Assembly: GCA_029978705.1 (NCBI GenBank)
Contig: JAPOIY010000007.1
Span: 23,932 to 87,931, forward strand
Direction: 5' to 3'
From: Actinomycetota bacterium
GTDB lineage: Bacteria > Actinomycetota > Actinomycetes > S36-B12 > GCA-2699445
DNA length: 64,000 nucleotides
Position 1 is the stretch's first letter; each line of letters opens with the position of its first letter. Both the position numbers and the translations under genes were made by a program. The notes below the pieces were generated by a model. That model was not told where the DNA came from. It ran no database searches and saw only the letters and a program-made list of their open reading frames with translations. Shown here piece after piece: positions 33,524 to 43,311 of this stretch.

Positions 33524-33643
33524 CCCGTCAGGATACGGGCGCCGCGGCCAGACTCCGCTGCGGAGTGTTGTGGGGGGCGACTCGCGGCTACCCTGAGAGC
33601 AGACCCGCGCGCAGCGGGGGCCAGTCCGACAGGGGAGATGACG

Positions 33644-34039
33644 ATGCCTCGCGCTATTCCCATCCTGATCATCATCGGCCTGGCGGTCTACTCGTTCTTC
33701 GACGTCCTGCAGACCTCCGACGACCGCATCCGCCGCTTCCCCAAGCGGGCCTGGCTGGTCCTCGTCCTCGTCCCCGTGCTCGGCGCGGCCCTGTGGTTCG
33801 GACTGGGGCGCCCCCGGCGCAGCTCCTACGGCCCGCCCCGCGTCATCACGTTGAAGAACGGGAACCCCCGCAACGTCGCACCCGACGACGACCCGACCTT
33901 CCTGCGGCGCCTCGACGAGGAGGCCTGGCGCCGCAAACGCGAGGAACAGCGCCGCCGCGCCGCCGAGTCGTCCGACGACAACCCGCGCCGCCGCAACGAC
34001 GGGCCCACGCCCGGACCCGGGATCGCCCCCGCGGGCTGA
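33644..34039 (+). CDS. PLDc_N domain small membrane protein
   Basis: A 131-residue protein with two N-terminal helices (PILIIIGLAVYSFFDVLQT and AWLVLVLVPVLGAALWFGLG), matching the phospholipase D nuclease N-terminal domain (PLDc_N) that also occurs alone. The C-terminal half is strongly charged (Arg/Glu-rich), probably cytoplasmic. ATG at 33644 with GGGGAG six bases before it; an ATG at 33638 is less well placed. Function unknown; a frequent neighbour of the men genes in this phylum. Confidence 0.8.
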   Translation: MPRAIPILIIIGLAVYSFFDVLQTSDDRIRRFPKRAWLVLVLVPVLGAALWFGLGRPRRSSYGPPRVITLKNGNPRNVAPDDDPTFLRRLDEEAWRRKREEQRRRAAESSDDNPRRRNDGPTPGPGIAPAG

Positions 34040-34134
34040 GCGGCGTCACCCGGGCGCCGCAGCCGCCCCGCGCATCACCGGTGCCCACCGGACTACGGTG
34101 AACGCTGCGCGGTCCAAGCGCGCGGGAGGTGGCC

Positions 34135-35091
34135 ATGCTGCTGGTCGGAGTGGACCTGGGCGGAACGAAGATCCAGTCGGTGATCTGCGACGCCGAACGC
34201 AACGTGCTCGGAGAGGACCGGCGCCCCACGCCCACCGCCGGGGGACCGCCGGATGTCGCCGACGCGATCGCGGAGTCCATCGCCACCGCCGCCGGGCTGG
34301 CGGGCGTGGCGATGACCGACCTCACATCGGCGGGGGTCGGGGCGCCCGGTCAGATCGACATCGCCGCGGGCACCGTCAGCCAGGCGCGCAACCTGCCCGA
34401 CTGGGTGGGCAGTTACGCCCTCGGCCCGGAACTGGGACAGCGCCTCGGCGGCATCCCCGTCGCCCTCGGCAACGACGTTCAGGTCGCGGTGCGCGCGGAG
34501 CAGAAACTGGGAGCCGGGCGGGACGTCTCGTCCTTCATCGGGGTGTTCTGCGGCACCGGGGTCGGCGGGGGTGTCGTCCTGGGCGACGAACTGTGGCTGG
34601 GTCGGGGGGCGGCCGGCGAGATCGGCCACACCGTCGTCGTGGCCGACGGGCTGCCCTGGGCCGGACGGCGTGGTGTGGTCGAGGCCTACGCGGGCCGGGC
34701 CGCGATGGAGGCGCAGGCCCGGGAGCGGATGGCAGCCGGCGAGGAGTCGCGGCTGCTGGAGATCATGGAAGCCAAGGGCAAACCGCGGATGGCGTCGGGG
34801 GTCTGGGCCAAGGCGCTGAAGGTGAACGACCGGCTGGCGATGGACCTCGTCGACCGGGCCGAGTGGGCGCTGGGCAACGGGATCGCGAGCGTCGTCAACC
34901 TGCTGGACGTCCCGCTCATCGTGATCGGCGGTGGATTGGGGCTGCGCCTGGGCCAGCCGTTCGTCGACCACATCGTGTCGTACATGACGCCGCAGCTGGT
35001 GAAGCGGGACGACCCGCCCGCCGTGGTGCTCGCCGAACTCGGCGACCTCGGCGGTGCGGTCGGGGCCACGCTCCTGCCCCCGCCGAACTAG
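34135..35091 (+). CDS. ROK family glucokinase-like protein lacking the zinc cysteines
   Basis: A 318-residue ROK-fold protein with the phosphate loop GVDLGGTKIQSVICD, VGAPGQID, LGNDVQVA (active-site Asp) and FCGTGVGGGVVL. The usual zinc motif CxCGxxGCxE is absent: the equivalent segment reads ADGLPWAGRRGVVEAYAG, with no cysteine. An acidic/basic insertion near residues 190-225 follows. It is likely a sugar kinase; the missing zinc site may mean a different substrate or fold stabilisation. ATG at 34135 with GGAG six bases before. It ends 11 bases from the convergent menA. Confidence 0.82.
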   Translation: MLLVGVDLGGTKIQSVICDAERNVLGEDRRPTPTAGGPPDVADAIAESIATAAGLAGVAMTDLTSAGVGAPGQIDIAAGTVSQARNLPDWVGSYALGPELGQRLGGIPVALGNDVQVAVRAEQKLGAGRDVSSFIGVFCGTGVGGGVVLGDELWLGRGAAGEIGHTVVVADGLPWAGRRGVVEAYAGRAAMEAQARERMAAGEESRLLEIMEAKGKPRMASGVWAKALKVNDRLAMDLVDRAEWALGNGIASVVNLLDVPLIVIGGGLGLRLGQPFVDHIVSYMTPQLVKRDDPPAVVLAELGDLGGAVGATLLPPPN

Positions 35092-35102
35092 CTCCGGCCC
35101 GC

Positions 35103-35975
35103 TCAGCCCAGAGCCAGTCCGACCCCGAGCCCGAGCCCGCCGACGAGCAGCACGATGCCGGTGCCGGCGAGCACCGGGACCAGGTCGGGTCCCGTGGCCC
35201 CGCCCGCTACGGCGCGCACGGGAGCGGCCGCCGGCACGACCGCCACCAGCGCCAACAACACCCACGGCGTGTAGCCCATCATGGCCACGACCACCGCGAA
35301 CGCGGTCACCAGGACCGCGACGAACAGGACGCGGGTGCGGCGGTCCCCGAGACGTACCGCCAGGGTGTACTTTCCCGAGACCGTGTCGGTCGGGATGTCC
35401 CGGAGGTTGTTGGCGATCAGGATGGCGCACGCCCACAGCCCCACGGGCAGGGATGCCACGAGGGCGAGCAGCGGGATCCACCCGATCTGGGTGACCGCGG
35501 TGCCCATCACCGCCACGAGGCCGAAGAAGACGAACACGAACACCTCGCCCCACCCGGCATAGCCGTAGGGCCGCGGTCCCCCGGTGTACAGCCAGCCCGC
35601 GGCCACGCTGGCCATGCCCACCGGGATGAGCCACCACACGCCGGACACCGCCGTGAGGGCGAGCCCGGCGACGGCCCCGGCGGCGAAGGCGGCGATCGCT
35701 GCGGTGCGCACGGCCGAGGCGGGAGCCAGGCGTTGCCCCACCAGGCGGACCGGGCCGACCCGCTGGGTGTCGGTGCCCTTCACCCCGTCACTGAAGTCGT
35801 TGTGGTAGTTGACGCCGACCTGGAAGGACACCGCCACGAGCAGCGCCAGGATCGCGGGGAGGAGTTGGAAGGACTGCAGGTACGCGGCGACCCCGGAGCC
35901 GACGACCACCGGGGCGACGGCGGCGGGCAGCGTGCGGGGTCGGGCCCCCGCGACCCACTCGGCGGCCGTGGCCAT
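35103..35975 (-). CDS. menA: 1,4-dihydroxy-2-naphthoate polyprenyltransferase MenA
   Basis: A 290-residue UbiA-family membrane enzyme with eight to nine helices. It joins the polyprenyl chain to dihydroxynaphthoate, giving demethylmenaquinone. The first prenyl-diphosphate motif is NYHNDFSDGVKGTD; the second is ANNLRDIPTDTVSGKYTLAV. It starts at ATG 35975 and follows menE on the minus strand after 60 bases. The polyprenyl donor could come from the synthase at 61.4 kb. Confidence 0.95.
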   Translation of the reverse strand: MATAAEWVAGARPRTLPAAVAPVVVGSGVAAYLQSFQLLPAILALLVAVSFQVGVNYHNDFSDGVKGTDTQRVGPVRLVGQRLAPASAVRTAAIAAFAAGAVAGLALTAVSGVWWLIPVGMASVAAGWLYTGGPRPYGYAGWGEVFVFVFFGLVAVMGTAVTQIGWIPLLALVASLPVGLWACAILIANNLRDIPTDTVSGKYTLAVRLGDRRTRVLFVAVLVTAFAVVVAMMGYTPWVLLALVAVVPAAAPVRAVAGGATGPDLVPVLAGTGIVLLVGGLGLGVGLALG

Positions 35976-36035
35976 CAGGACCGGATCCGCAGCCCCGCGC
36001 GCGGCTGGCGGTGGGGGACGGGCACGACCGACATC

Positions 36036-37178
36036 CTAGGACGCGCCCGGGTCGCCGCCGGCGGGGGACTGCCGCAGCGCCGGCTTGCCGGTGGTCCCGG
36101 TCGGCAGTTCGGCGACGACCGACACCCGTGGCCGGTGGTTGCGGTCCACCTGCGCCACGACGGCTGCAGCCAGGTGTTCGGCCAGGTCGGCCGGCTCGGC
36201 GGGGGGCGGGGGGGCGGCCACCACGAAGGCGTGGGCCACCTGCCCCCATTCGGCCGACTCCTCGCCCACGACGGCGACATCCAGTACGCGCGGGTCGTCC
36301 ATGAGCACCCGCTGGATCGCGGCCAGCGAGACTTTGCGCCCCCCCGTCTGGATCACCTGGTCGTCGCGTCCCAGGACCACGAGCCGGCCGTCACGCCACT
36401 CGGCCCGGTCATGGCTGGGGAAGACCCCTGCGAACGCCGGTCCCCCGAGGTACCCCGCGGCGATGGTGGGCCCGCTGATCCGGGCCAGGCCGTCCTCGAT
36501 GGCGACGCCGACCCCCGGCAGCGGGACGCCGTCGTAGACCACCCCGCCGCCGGTCTCGCTCGACCCATAGGTCGTGGTCACGCGCAGTCCCGCCGCCGCC
36601 GCCCGTTCCGCCAACGCCGGGGACAGGCTGGAACCGCCCACCAGGATGCGGTGGAAGCGGGAGGCGATCTCGGTCGCCGCCTCGTCCTGCAGGATGCGGT
36701 GCACCTGAGTCGTCACCAGGGAGATGTACACGGGGCCGTCGGTGGCCCGGAGGAGGGGTGCCGCCGCCTGCCGGAATGTCGCAGCGGTGAACGGTAGCGC
36801 CCCGCCGATCCCGGGCCACGCCGTCGGCGACCCGCCGGCGCGCAGGGTGCGCAGGACCGTCAACAGCCCCCCGATGCTCGTGACCGGGAGGGCGGTGAGC
36901 CAGGGGCCCGGTTCCCCCACGGCCGCGACGCCGGCATCGGCGGACGCCGTGAGCGCGGCCACGGGCAGCACCACCCCGCGCGGCAGCCCCGTCGAGCCGG
37001 ACGTGTCGATCACCACCGCCGCCGGCGCCGCGGCGGGTCCGGTCTCCGGACCGGTGCCGGGGCGCAGGTGGAAACCTCCGCGCCGACCCGCCAGGAGATC
37101 CCGCAGCGCCGCCGTCACGACCGACAGGCCGGCGGCTCCCGCGGGGACGGGCAGGCTGGGGAAGGCGGGCTCATGCAT
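36036..37178 (-). CDS. menE: o-Succinylbenzoate-CoA ligase MenE
   Basis: A 380-residue AMP-forming acyl-CoA ligase, shorter than general ligases, as is typical of actinobacterial MenE. The P-loop is DTSGSTGLPRGV (58-69); TTYGSSETGGGVVYDG and GRDDQVIQTGGRKVS are the adenylate and hinge motifs, and the catalytic Lys is in GTTGKPALR near the end. It activates o-succinylbenzoate for MenB. ATG at 37178 lies eight bases after TAGGCT (37187-37192) with no Shine-Dalgarno site, so it is probably leaderless. Divergent from menB. Confidence 0.94.
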   Translation of the reverse strand: MHEPAFPSLPVPAGAAGLSVVTAALRDLLAGRRGGFHLRPGTGPETGPAAAPAAVVIDTSGSTGLPRGVVLPVAALTASADAGVAAVGEPGPWLTALPVTSIGGLLTVLRTLRAGGSPTAWPGIGGALPFTAATFRQAAAPLLRATDGPVYISLVTTQVHRILQDEAATEIASRFHRILVGGSSLSPALAERAAAAGLRVTTTYGSSETGGGVVYDGVPLPGVGVAIEDGLARISGPTIAAGYLGGPAFAGVFPSHDRAEWRDGRLVVLGRDDQVIQTGGRKVSLAAIQRVLMDDPRVLDVAVVGEESAEWGQVAHAFVVAAPPPPAEPADLAEHLAAAVVAQVDRNHRPRVSVVAELPTGTTGKPALRQSPAGGDPGAS

Positions 37179-37185
37179 CGCCGTC

Positions 37186-37192
37186 TAGCCTA
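37186..37192. promoter_or_regulatory. Overlapping divergent -10 boxes, menE / menB
   Basis: In the 41-base gap the plus strand reads TAGCCT at 37186-37191 (toward menB) and the minus strand reads TAGGCT at 37192-37187 (toward menE). The two -10 boxes are offset by a single base, so RNA polymerase could hardly occupy both. menB has a leader with AAGGAG at 37208-37213; menE would be leaderless. Motif evidence only. Confidence 0.5.
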
Positions 37193-37219
37193 TGGACAGC
37201 CGCCGACAAGGAGTAATCG

Positions 37220-38140
37220 ATGGACTCGCGCGCCAAGTACGACCTGCCCCCCGTGGTGGCGGAGGACAGCCCGGCGATGACCGATCCCGCGCACTCCAGC
37301 ATCGTCCCCGCCGCCGACTGGCAGGCTGCCGGTGACTACCAGGACATCGCGTACGAGACCGCTGAGGGCATCGCCAAGATCACCATCAACCGCCCCCACA
37401 AACGCAACGCCTTCCGCCCCCAGACGCTCTTCGAACTGGAGGACGCCTTCCGCCGCGCCCGGGACGACGACAGCGTCGGGGTCATCATCCTGACCGGCCA
37501 GGGGGACTGGGCCTTCTGCTCGGGCGGGGACCAGGTCATCCGCGGCGACGACGGTTACATCGGCGACGACGCCGTCGCCCAGAAGGGCATCGGCCGTCTC
37601 AACGTCCTCGATCTGCAGATCCAGATCCGGCGCACCCCGAAGCCGGTCGTGGCCATGGTCGCCGGCTACGCCATCGGCGGGGGTCACGTGCTGCACATCG
37701 TGTGCGACCTCAGCATCGCCGCCGACAACGCCCGCTTCGGCCAGACCGGTCCCAAGGTCGGGTCCTTCGACGGCGGTTACGGCTCCGGGCTGCTCGCCCG
37801 GCAGATCGGGCAGAAGCGGTCCCGCGAGGTCTGGTACCTGTGCCGCCAGTACGGGGCCGAGCAGGCGTACGACTGGGGTCTCGTCAACGCCGTCGTGCCC
37901 CTGGCCGATCTGGAGCGGGAGACGGTGCAGTGGTGCCGCGAGATGCTGACGATGTCCCCGCTCGCCCTGCGGATGCTCAAGGCCTCGCACAACGCCGCAG
38001 ACGACGGGCTCGCGGGCATCCAGCAACTGGCCGGTGACGCGACGCTGCTGTTCTACATGAGCGAGGAGGCCCAGGAGGGCCGCGACGCCTACAAGGAGAA
38101 GCGGCGCCCGGAGTTCGAGCGGTTCCCGAAACGGCCATGA
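37220..38140 (+). CDS. menB: 1,4-dihydroxy-2-naphthoyl-CoA synthase MenB
   Basis: A 306-residue crotonase-fold enzyme that cyclises o-succinylbenzoyl-Co[32 protein letters not shown] and the MenB-specific [21 protein letters not shown] segment with the catalytic Asp are present; CEKRRPEF-like ending ([15 protein letters not shown]) is characteristic. The N-terminus has ~35 extra residues typical of actinobacterial MenB. ATG with AAGGAG six bases upstream. The stop overlaps menC (ATGA). Confidence 0.96.
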   Translation: MDSRAKYDLPPVVAEDSPAMTDPAHSSIVPAADWQAAGDYQDIAYETAEGIAKITINRPHKRNAFRPQTLFELEDAFRRARDDDSVGVIILTGQGDWAFCSGGDQVIRGDDGYIGDDAVAQKGIGRLNVLDLQIQIRRTPKPVVAMVAGYAIGGGHVLHIVCDLSIAADNARFGQTGPKVGSFDGGYGSGLLARQIGQKRSREVWYLCRQYGAEQAYDWGLVNAVVPLADLERETVQWCREMLTMSPLALRMLKASHNAADDGLAGIQQLAGDATLLFYMSEEAQEGRDAYKEKRRPEFERFPKRP

Positions 38141-39147
38141 CCCCGTTTCCGCTGCCGGCCACCGCGTTCACGCTGCCCTTCGTGGCACCTTTTCGCGGTC
38201 AGGAACAGCGGCAGGGAATGATCGTGCAAGGACCCGCGGCCGGGGAGTTCGCGCCCTTCCCCGACTACACCCCGGAGCAGGACGCGCGCTGGCTCGTCGC
38301 AGCGGTGGAGGCCGCCGTGGACCCGGCCACGGGGCCCGGCACGGCGCTGCCGGTCAACGCGGTCCTGCCCGACGTCCCCGACGCCGACCTGGCCGAGGAG
38401 GCGCTCGCCCTGCTGCGGCGCACCGGCTGCACCACGGTGAAGATGAAGGTCGGGGGCCGCTCGACCGGCGCCGAACTGGCCCGCGTCACGACGGTCCAGC
38501 GGGCCGCGGGCGGAGACCTGCGCCTGCGCCTCGACGGCAACGGGCGGTACGACGTGGCCGCGGCGCGGGAGCTCCTGGTCGCCCTCTCCTGGGCGGAAGC
38601 GCCGGTCGAGTACGTCGAACAGCCGTGCCCCACGTTCGCGCAGATGGTGCAACTGAAGGCCGACAGTGCGATCCCCCTGGCTGTCGACGAGACACTGCGG
38701 CGCGACCGGCGGTTCGGGGACCTGGCGGACGCCGCGGACGTGGCGATCGTGAAGGTGGCGCCGCTCGGGGGAGCCGTCGCGGTGGCGGAACTGGTGGGGA
38801 GCCTCGGGTTGCCCGTGGTCGTCAGCGGCGCCGCGGAGTCCAGTATCGGCGCCAGCCGGGACGCCGTGGTCGCCGCGGCCCTGGCGTCGGGGGACCGAGC
38901 CCACGGGCTGGGCACGGGGACCCTGCTCGCCGCCGACCTCACCGCCGACCCGATGCTGCCCACCGCGGGCGCGGTCGTCGCCGCGCGCCGGCCGGTGGAC
39001 CCCGGTCTGCTGGCCGCGGCGGAGTCCGCCACCCCGCCGACCGAGCGGCGGGAGTGGCAGGAACGCCTGGAGTCGGCGTGGGCCACCGCGCTCGCCGGGG
39101 AGCTGGTGCCGGCGACCACGCTGGCGGCCCTGGACGCGGTCGCATGA
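38137..39147 (+). CDS. menC: o-Succinylbenzoate synthase MenC
   Basis: A 336-residue enolase-superfamily enzyme. It dehydrates SHCHC to o-succinylbenzoate. The catalytic Lys pair is in TVKMKVGG (first) and [10 protein letters not shown] (second); metal ligands are in [14 protein letters not shown] and AVDETL. ATG overlaps the menB stop, and its stop overlaps menD (ATGA), making a coupled menB-menC-menD operon. Confidence 0.93.
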   Translation: MTPFPLPATAFTLPFVAPFRGQEQRQGMIVQGPAAGEFAPFPDYTPEQDARWLVAAVEAAVDPATGPGTALPVNAVLPDVPDADLAEEALALLRRTGCTTVKMKVGGRSTGAELARVTTVQRAAGGDLRLRLDGNGRYDVAAARELLVALSWAEAPVEYVEQPCPTFAQMVQLKADSAIPLAVDETLRRDRRFGDLADAADVAIVKVAPLGGAVAVAELVGSLGLPVVVSGAAESSIGASRDAVVAAALASGDRAHGLGTGTLLAADLTADPMLPTAGAVVAARRPVDPGLLAAAESATPPTERREWQERLESAWATALAGELVPATTLAALDAVA

Positions 39148-40721
39148 GCCCCCGCAAGAGCGACTCCCTGCGCGCCGGGGCAGCCGTCGTGGCGGCCCTG
39201 CGGGCGGCGGGGGTGCGCCACCTCGTCGTCGCCCCCGGCTCCCGCTCCGCTCCCGTGGCGCGTGCGGCCGCCGCCGCCGAACTGGCGGGCGACCTGGACC
39301 TGCACGTCCGCCTGGACGAACGCAGTGCCGGGTTCCTCGCCCTCGGGCTGGCCAAGGCGTCCGGGCAGCCGGCCGCCGTCGTTTGCACGTCGGGCACCGC
39401 CGTGGCCAACCTGTTCCCCGCCGTCGTCGAGGCGCGGTACGCCGGGGTCCCCCTCGTCGTGGTCTCCGCCGACCGCCCCCCCGAGAACCGGGGCCGGGGG
39501 GCCAGCCAGACCATCGACCAGGTCGACATCTTCGGCCGGTTCCCGCTGGCGTCGCTGGACCTGCCCGTCCCGGAGGACGACTCGTGGCCGGTCGCCCCGG
39601 TGTCCCGCCTCGTCGCCACCGCCCGCCGGGCCCGCGGCCCCGTGCACCTGAACCTCCCGCTGCGGCCGCCCCTGATCGGTCCGGTCCCGGACCTGCCGGC
39701 CGTCCTCCCGGACGTGGCCTCCGACCCCCCGCCCGCCGCCCCGCCGCCGACTCTGGCGGGGACGGCGCGCGGCGCGCTCCTCTTGGGCGACCTCGACCTG
39801 TCCGCCGACGATCTGCGCCGCCGCATCCTCGCCCTGGCCGCGGCGACGGGGTGGCCGGTGGTCGCCGAGGCCTCGTCCGGCCTGCTCGGTCAGCCCGGCG
39901 TCGTCCCGGGAGGCACCGCCCTCCTGGAGGACCCGGACGCCCGGCAGGCGCTCGCCCCGGACCTGCTCGTCACGATCGGTCCCTTCGGGCTCGAGCGCGG
40001 GGTCATCGCGTGGGTGCGGTCCGCCGGCCGCCACGTCTCGGTCCGGCAGCGGCCCCGCACCGACCCCCCGGACCCCGTCGCGACCGCCGACCTCCTGCTC
40101 GACGACCTTCCCCCGGTCACGTCCGTGGTGCCCGACCCCGCCTGGCGGGCGGCGTGGTGGGACGCGGCACTTCCGGGTCCCGAGCGCTGGGGGCTGGAGC
40201 AGGTGGCCGCCACGGTCTGGGACAGCATGGAGCCGGCCGACCTGTTGCTCGTCGCCGCCTCGCGCAGCATCCGGGCCCTGGCCGCCGCGGTCCGCGCCCC
40301 CGGCCCCCACGTCGTCGCCAACCGCGGGGCCAACGGCATCGACGGGTTGGTGAGCACGGCGTGGGGAGCAGCCACCGTCTGGCCGGGTCGCACCGTCGCC
40401 CTGCTCGGGGACCTGGCACTGCTGCACGACACCAACGGGCTGCTCGTCCCCGCAGCGGAGCCTCGCCCCGACCTGACGTTCGTGGTCGCCGATGACAACG
40501 GCGGCGGCATCTTCGGCACCCTCGAACAGGGCCAGCCGCAGTACGCCGACACCTTCGAACGTGTCTTCGGAACGCCCCACGACCGTGACCTCGCCGCGCT
40601 GCTGCAGGTGCACGGCGTCCCGACGGACGTGGTCTCGGACACCCGCGCGCTGGCCGCTGCCCTCGCCACGCGCCCGCCCGGCGTCTCGGCCGTGGTGGCC
40701 ACCCTGCCGGCGCGCCGCTGA
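39144..40721 (+). CDS. menD: SEPHCHC synthase MenD (thiamine diphosphate enzyme)
   Basis: A 525-residue thiamine-diphosphate enzyme that adds 2-oxoglutarate-derived succinic semialdehyde to isochorismate. VAPGSRSAPVA, LDERSAGFLALGLAK with the catalytic Glu, VCTSGTAVANLFPAVVEA and the ThDP/Mg motif GDLALLHDTNGLL...ADDNGGGIF are all present. The ATG overlaps the menC stop. The length is normal. It is the last gene of the men plus-strand operon. Confidence 0.96.
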   Translation: MSPRKSDSLRAGAAVVAALRAAGVRHLVVAPGSRSAPVARAAAAAELAGDLDLHVRLDERSAGFLALGLAKASGQPAAVVCTSGTAVANLFPAVVEARYAGVPLVVVSADRPPENRGRGASQTIDQVDIFGRFPLASLDLPVPEDDSWPVAPVSRLVATARRARGPVHLNLPLRPPLIGPVPDLPAVLPDVASDPPPAAPPPTLAGTARGALLLGDLDLSADDLRRRILALAAATGWPVVAEASSGLLGQPGVVPGGTALLEDPDARQALAPDLLVTIGPFGLERGVIAWVRSAGRHVSVRQRPRTDPPDPVATADLLLDDLPPVTSVVPDPAWRAAWWDAALPGPERWGLEQVAATVWDSMEPADLLLVAASRSIRALAAAVRAPGPHVVANRGANGIDGLVSTAWGAATVWPGRTVALLGDLALLHDTNGLLVPAAEPRPDLTFVVADDNGGGIFGTLEQGQPQYADTFERVFGTPHDRDLAALLQVHGVPTDVVSDTRALAAALATRPPGVSAVVATLPARR

Positions 40722-40772
40722 CCCGGCGCCGACCGAGGTGCGACTCCCCGGCTCAGGCCACAGACTGGGACC

Positions 40773-41264
40773 ATGGACCTGTACGACTTCGACGTGACGG
40801 CCGCCGACGGCACCCCCGTGGCCCTGTCCCGGTACCGCGGGGACGTGGTCCTGGTCGTGAACACCGCCAGCAAGTGCGGGTTCACGCCGCAGTTCGCCGG
40901 CCTCGAGGAGTTGTGGCAGCAGTACCGCGACCGCGGCCTGGTGGTGCTGGGGTTCCCCTGCAACCAGTTCGCCTCGCAGGACCCCGGCAGCAACGAGGAG
41001 ATCGTGGAGTTCTGCCAAGTGAACTACGGGGTGACCTTCCCGATGATGGCCAAGGTCGACGTCAACGGGAAGGACGCCGCACCGCTGTTCCGCTGGCTCA
41101 CCCAACAGGCGCCCGGTTTCCTGGGAAGCAAACGCATCAAGTGGAACTTCACCAAGTTCCTGGTGGGCCGCGACGGCCAGGTCAGCGCCCGGTACGGCCC
41201 GAACGAGGCGCCCGATGCCATCGCGGCCGACATCGAAGCGCTCCTGGCGACAGCAGCCGCCTGA
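40773..41264 (+). CDS. Glutathione peroxidase-type thiol peroxidase
   Basis: A 163-residue GPx-fold peroxidase with the motifs NTASKCGFTPQ (peroxidatic Cys35), LGFPCNQF and WNFTKFLVGRDG. The selenocysteine position is Cys. Actinobacteria lack glutathione, so such enzymes usually take electrons from thioredoxin; this is family knowledge, not visible here. The ATG has no Shine-Dalgarno site; CAGACT at 40761-40766 lies six bases upstream. It sits between menD and the convergent menF. Confidence 0.9.
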   Translation: MDLYDFDVTAADGTPVALSRYRGDVVLVVNTASKCGFTPQFAGLEELWQQYRDRGLVVLGFPCNQFASQDPGSNEEIVEFCQVNYGVTFPMMAKVDVNGKDAAPLFRWLTQQAPGFLGSKRIKWNFTKFLVGRDGQVSARYGPNEAPDAIAADIEALLATAAA

Positions 41265-41270
41265 GCGGCC

Positions 41271-42533
41271 TCAGGACAGCGCGTCGCGCATCGCGGTCAG
41301 TTTGGCCGCGGACTCGGCCAGTTCGGCCGTCGAATCCGAGTCCGCCACCAGCCCGCAGCCGGCGAACAGCTCCGCGGAGGTGAGGTCGTCGGACAACTGC
41401 GCGCACCGCAGGGCAATGGCGAACTCGCCGTCCCCGTTGGCGTCGAACCAGCCCACCGGCCCGCTGTACCGGCCACGCTGCAGGTCCTCGAGTTCCTCGA
41501 TCACCGCCTGCGCCCGCTCGGTCGGCGTGCCGCAGACGGCGGCTGTCGGGTGGAGGCTCGCGGCCAGCGCCAACGCGCTGGCGCCGTCAGCCAGGTTCCC
41601 ACTCACGTCGGTCGCCAGGTGCTGCACGTTCGCCAGGCGCAGGACCGAGGGCTCGTCGGGAACCTGCAGGTCCGTGCAGTGGATGGCCAGCGCGTGCGCG
41701 ACCGACCGGACGGCGTACTCGTGCTCGTCGAGGTCCTTGCTGCTCGTCTGCAGCCGCGCCGCGCTGCGGGCGTCGGTAGCCGTCGACCCGCTGGCCGCGA
41801 CCGTGCCGGCCAGCACCCGCGACATCACGTGGTCCCGCGACCGACGCACCAGCAGTTCCGGTGTGGCCCCGACCAGTCCCTGGATGTGGAAGGTCCAGCA
41901 CGCGGGATACCGCGCCGCCAACCGCTCCAGGACGGCCGCCACCGGCACGGGCGCCGCGAAGTGGGCCACGACTGACCGGGCCAGCACCGCCTTGTCCAGC
42001 TCCCCGGCCGCGATCCGTTTGACGGCCTCGTCGACCGCGGTGCCGAACGCGGCGGCCGAGGCCGTCTCCTCCTCCCAGCGCGCGGCCGGGATGCCGGGGG
42101 TCGCCTCGTCGGTCACCAGGTCGCCGATCCCCGTGGGGGTGGCGACGAACGGCGGCTCGCTGTCGTCCGGGGACCACACGTCGGTGCGCCAGGCGGATCC
42201 CCCGCGGGATGCGACCAGCGTGCGCGGGATCACCACCACGGACCCCTCCGCGTCGTCGTCGAAGGTGAAGGAGGCGAACGCCACGGGCCCGGCGCCCACG
42301 ACGCCGGAGGAGTCCCGCACCTGGGACTGGGCCAGCCACTGGCCCACCCAGCGCTGCGCCCGACTGAACCGTTCCTCCCCGCGGAACTGCGCGGCGGCCG
42401 CCACGCCGAAGCCCACCATGCCCGCGCCGTCCCGTACCCAGGCCACCGACGGCGCCTCGCGCCAGCGGGAGCCGAGCAGGTCGACGGGACCGATCAGCGC
42501 CCGCGTACGGATCGGTCGCTGATGGGGGGTCAC
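41271..42533 (-). CDS. menF: Isochorismate synthase MenF-type
   Basis: A chorismate-binding enzyme of about 420 residues that isomerises chorismate to isochorismate, the first menaquinone step. The conserved region includes [57 protein letters not shown] and [13 protein letters not shown]. Several GTG codons could start it. I take 42533 because TACGAT (42541-42546) lies seven bases before it, as in other leaderless genes here; 42539 and 42641 are alternatives. Divergent from menG, which shares the pathway. Confidence 0.88.
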   Translation of the reverse strand: MTPHQRPIRTRALIGPVDLLGSRWREAPSVAWVRDGAGMVGFGVAAAAQFRGEERFSRAQRWVGQWLAQSQVRDSSGVVGAGPVAFASFTFDDDAEGSVVVIPRTLVASRGGSAWRTDVWSPDDSEPPFVATPTGIGDLVTDEATPGIPAARWEEETASAAAFGTAVDEAVKRIAAGELDKAVLARSVVAHFAAPVPVAAVLERLAARYPACWTFHIQGLVGATPELLVRRSRDHVMSRVLAGTVAASGSTATDARSAARLQTSSKDLDEHEYAVRSVAHALAIHCTDLQVPDEPSVLRLANVQHLATDVSGNLADGASALALAASLHPTAAVCGTPTERAQAVIEELEDLQRGRYSGPVGWFDANGDGEFAIALRCAQLSDDLTSAELFAGCGLVADSDSTAELAESAAKLTAMRDALS

Positions 42534-42618
42534 GGACACGATCGTACGGTCCCCTGCCCCGGGCCACCCGCCGACGGGCCGCGCCACGGCGGTTGCGGCG
42601 GGCTGGTTGGATGGGGGG
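42534..42618. promoter_or_regulatory. Divergent promoter region menF / menG
   Basis: Eighty-five G+C-rich bases. TACGAT (42546-42541) points toward menF; TTGGAT (42607-42612), six bases before the menG GTG, is a weaker -10 toward menG. Both would give leaderless mRNAs. No operator seen. Confidence 0.45.
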
Positions 42619-43311
42619 GTGACCCGAGCCGACCTGGACAAGGATCCCCGCGACGTCGCCGCGATGTTCGATGACGTGGCCCGTCGCTACGACCTCACCA
42701 ACGACGTGTTGTCGGCGGGGCAGACCGCCCGCTGGCGCCGGGCCGTCGCCGCGTCGCTGCGTCCGCTGGCGGGGGCCACCGTCCTGGACCTCGCCGCCGG
42801 CACCGGGACCAGCAGTCGGCCGCTGCTCGCCGAGGACGCCGTGGTGGTCTCGTGCGACTTCTCGATCGGCATGCTGCGGCAGGGCATCCGCCAGTACCCC
42901 GACCAGATGTTCGTGGCCGGCGACGCCCTGGCCCTGCCGTTCGCCGACGGCACGTTCGACGCGGCCACGATCTCCTTCGGGCTGCGCAACATCACCGACC
43001 CGGTCGCCGGGTTGCGGGAGATGGCCCGCGTCACCCGGCCCGGCGGGGTACTGCTGGTGTGCGAGTTCTCCACGCCCACGTGGGGACCCGTGCGCACCGT
43101 GTACCTCGAGTACCTGATGCGGGCCCTGCCGGAGGTCGCCGAACGGGTCTCCTCCAACCCGGAGGCGTACGTGTACCTGGCCGAGTCGATCCGGGCGTGG
43201 CCCGATCAGCAGGGCCTGGCCGACGTCATCGCGACCAGCGGCTGGACCGGGGTGCGCTACCGCAACCTGTCGGGGGGCATCGTCGCGCTGCACCGTGCGA
43301 TCAGGCAGTGA
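42619..43311 (+). CDS. menG: Demethylmenaquinone methyltransferase MenG (UbiE family)
   Basis: A 230-residue SAM-dependent methyltransferase, last step of menaquinone synthesis. Motif I is [28 protein letters not shown] and [21 protein letters not shown] are UbiE signatures. The GTG start gives [16 protein letters not shown], the usual actinobacterial N-terminus; a TTG at 42607 would overlap the -10. The stop lies 11 bases inside the end of the convergent MFS gene. Confidence 0.95.
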   Translation: MTRADLDKDPRDVAAMFDDVARRYDLTNDVLSAGQTARWRRAVAASLRPLAGATVLDLAAGTGTSSRPLLAEDAVVVSCDFSIGMLRQGIRQYPDQMFVAGDALALPFADGTFDAATISFGLRNITDPVAGLREMARVTRPGGVLLVCEFSTPTWGPVRTVYLEYLMRALPEVAERVSSNPEAYVYLAESIRAWPDQQGLADVIATSGWTGVRYRNLSGGIVALHRAIRQ

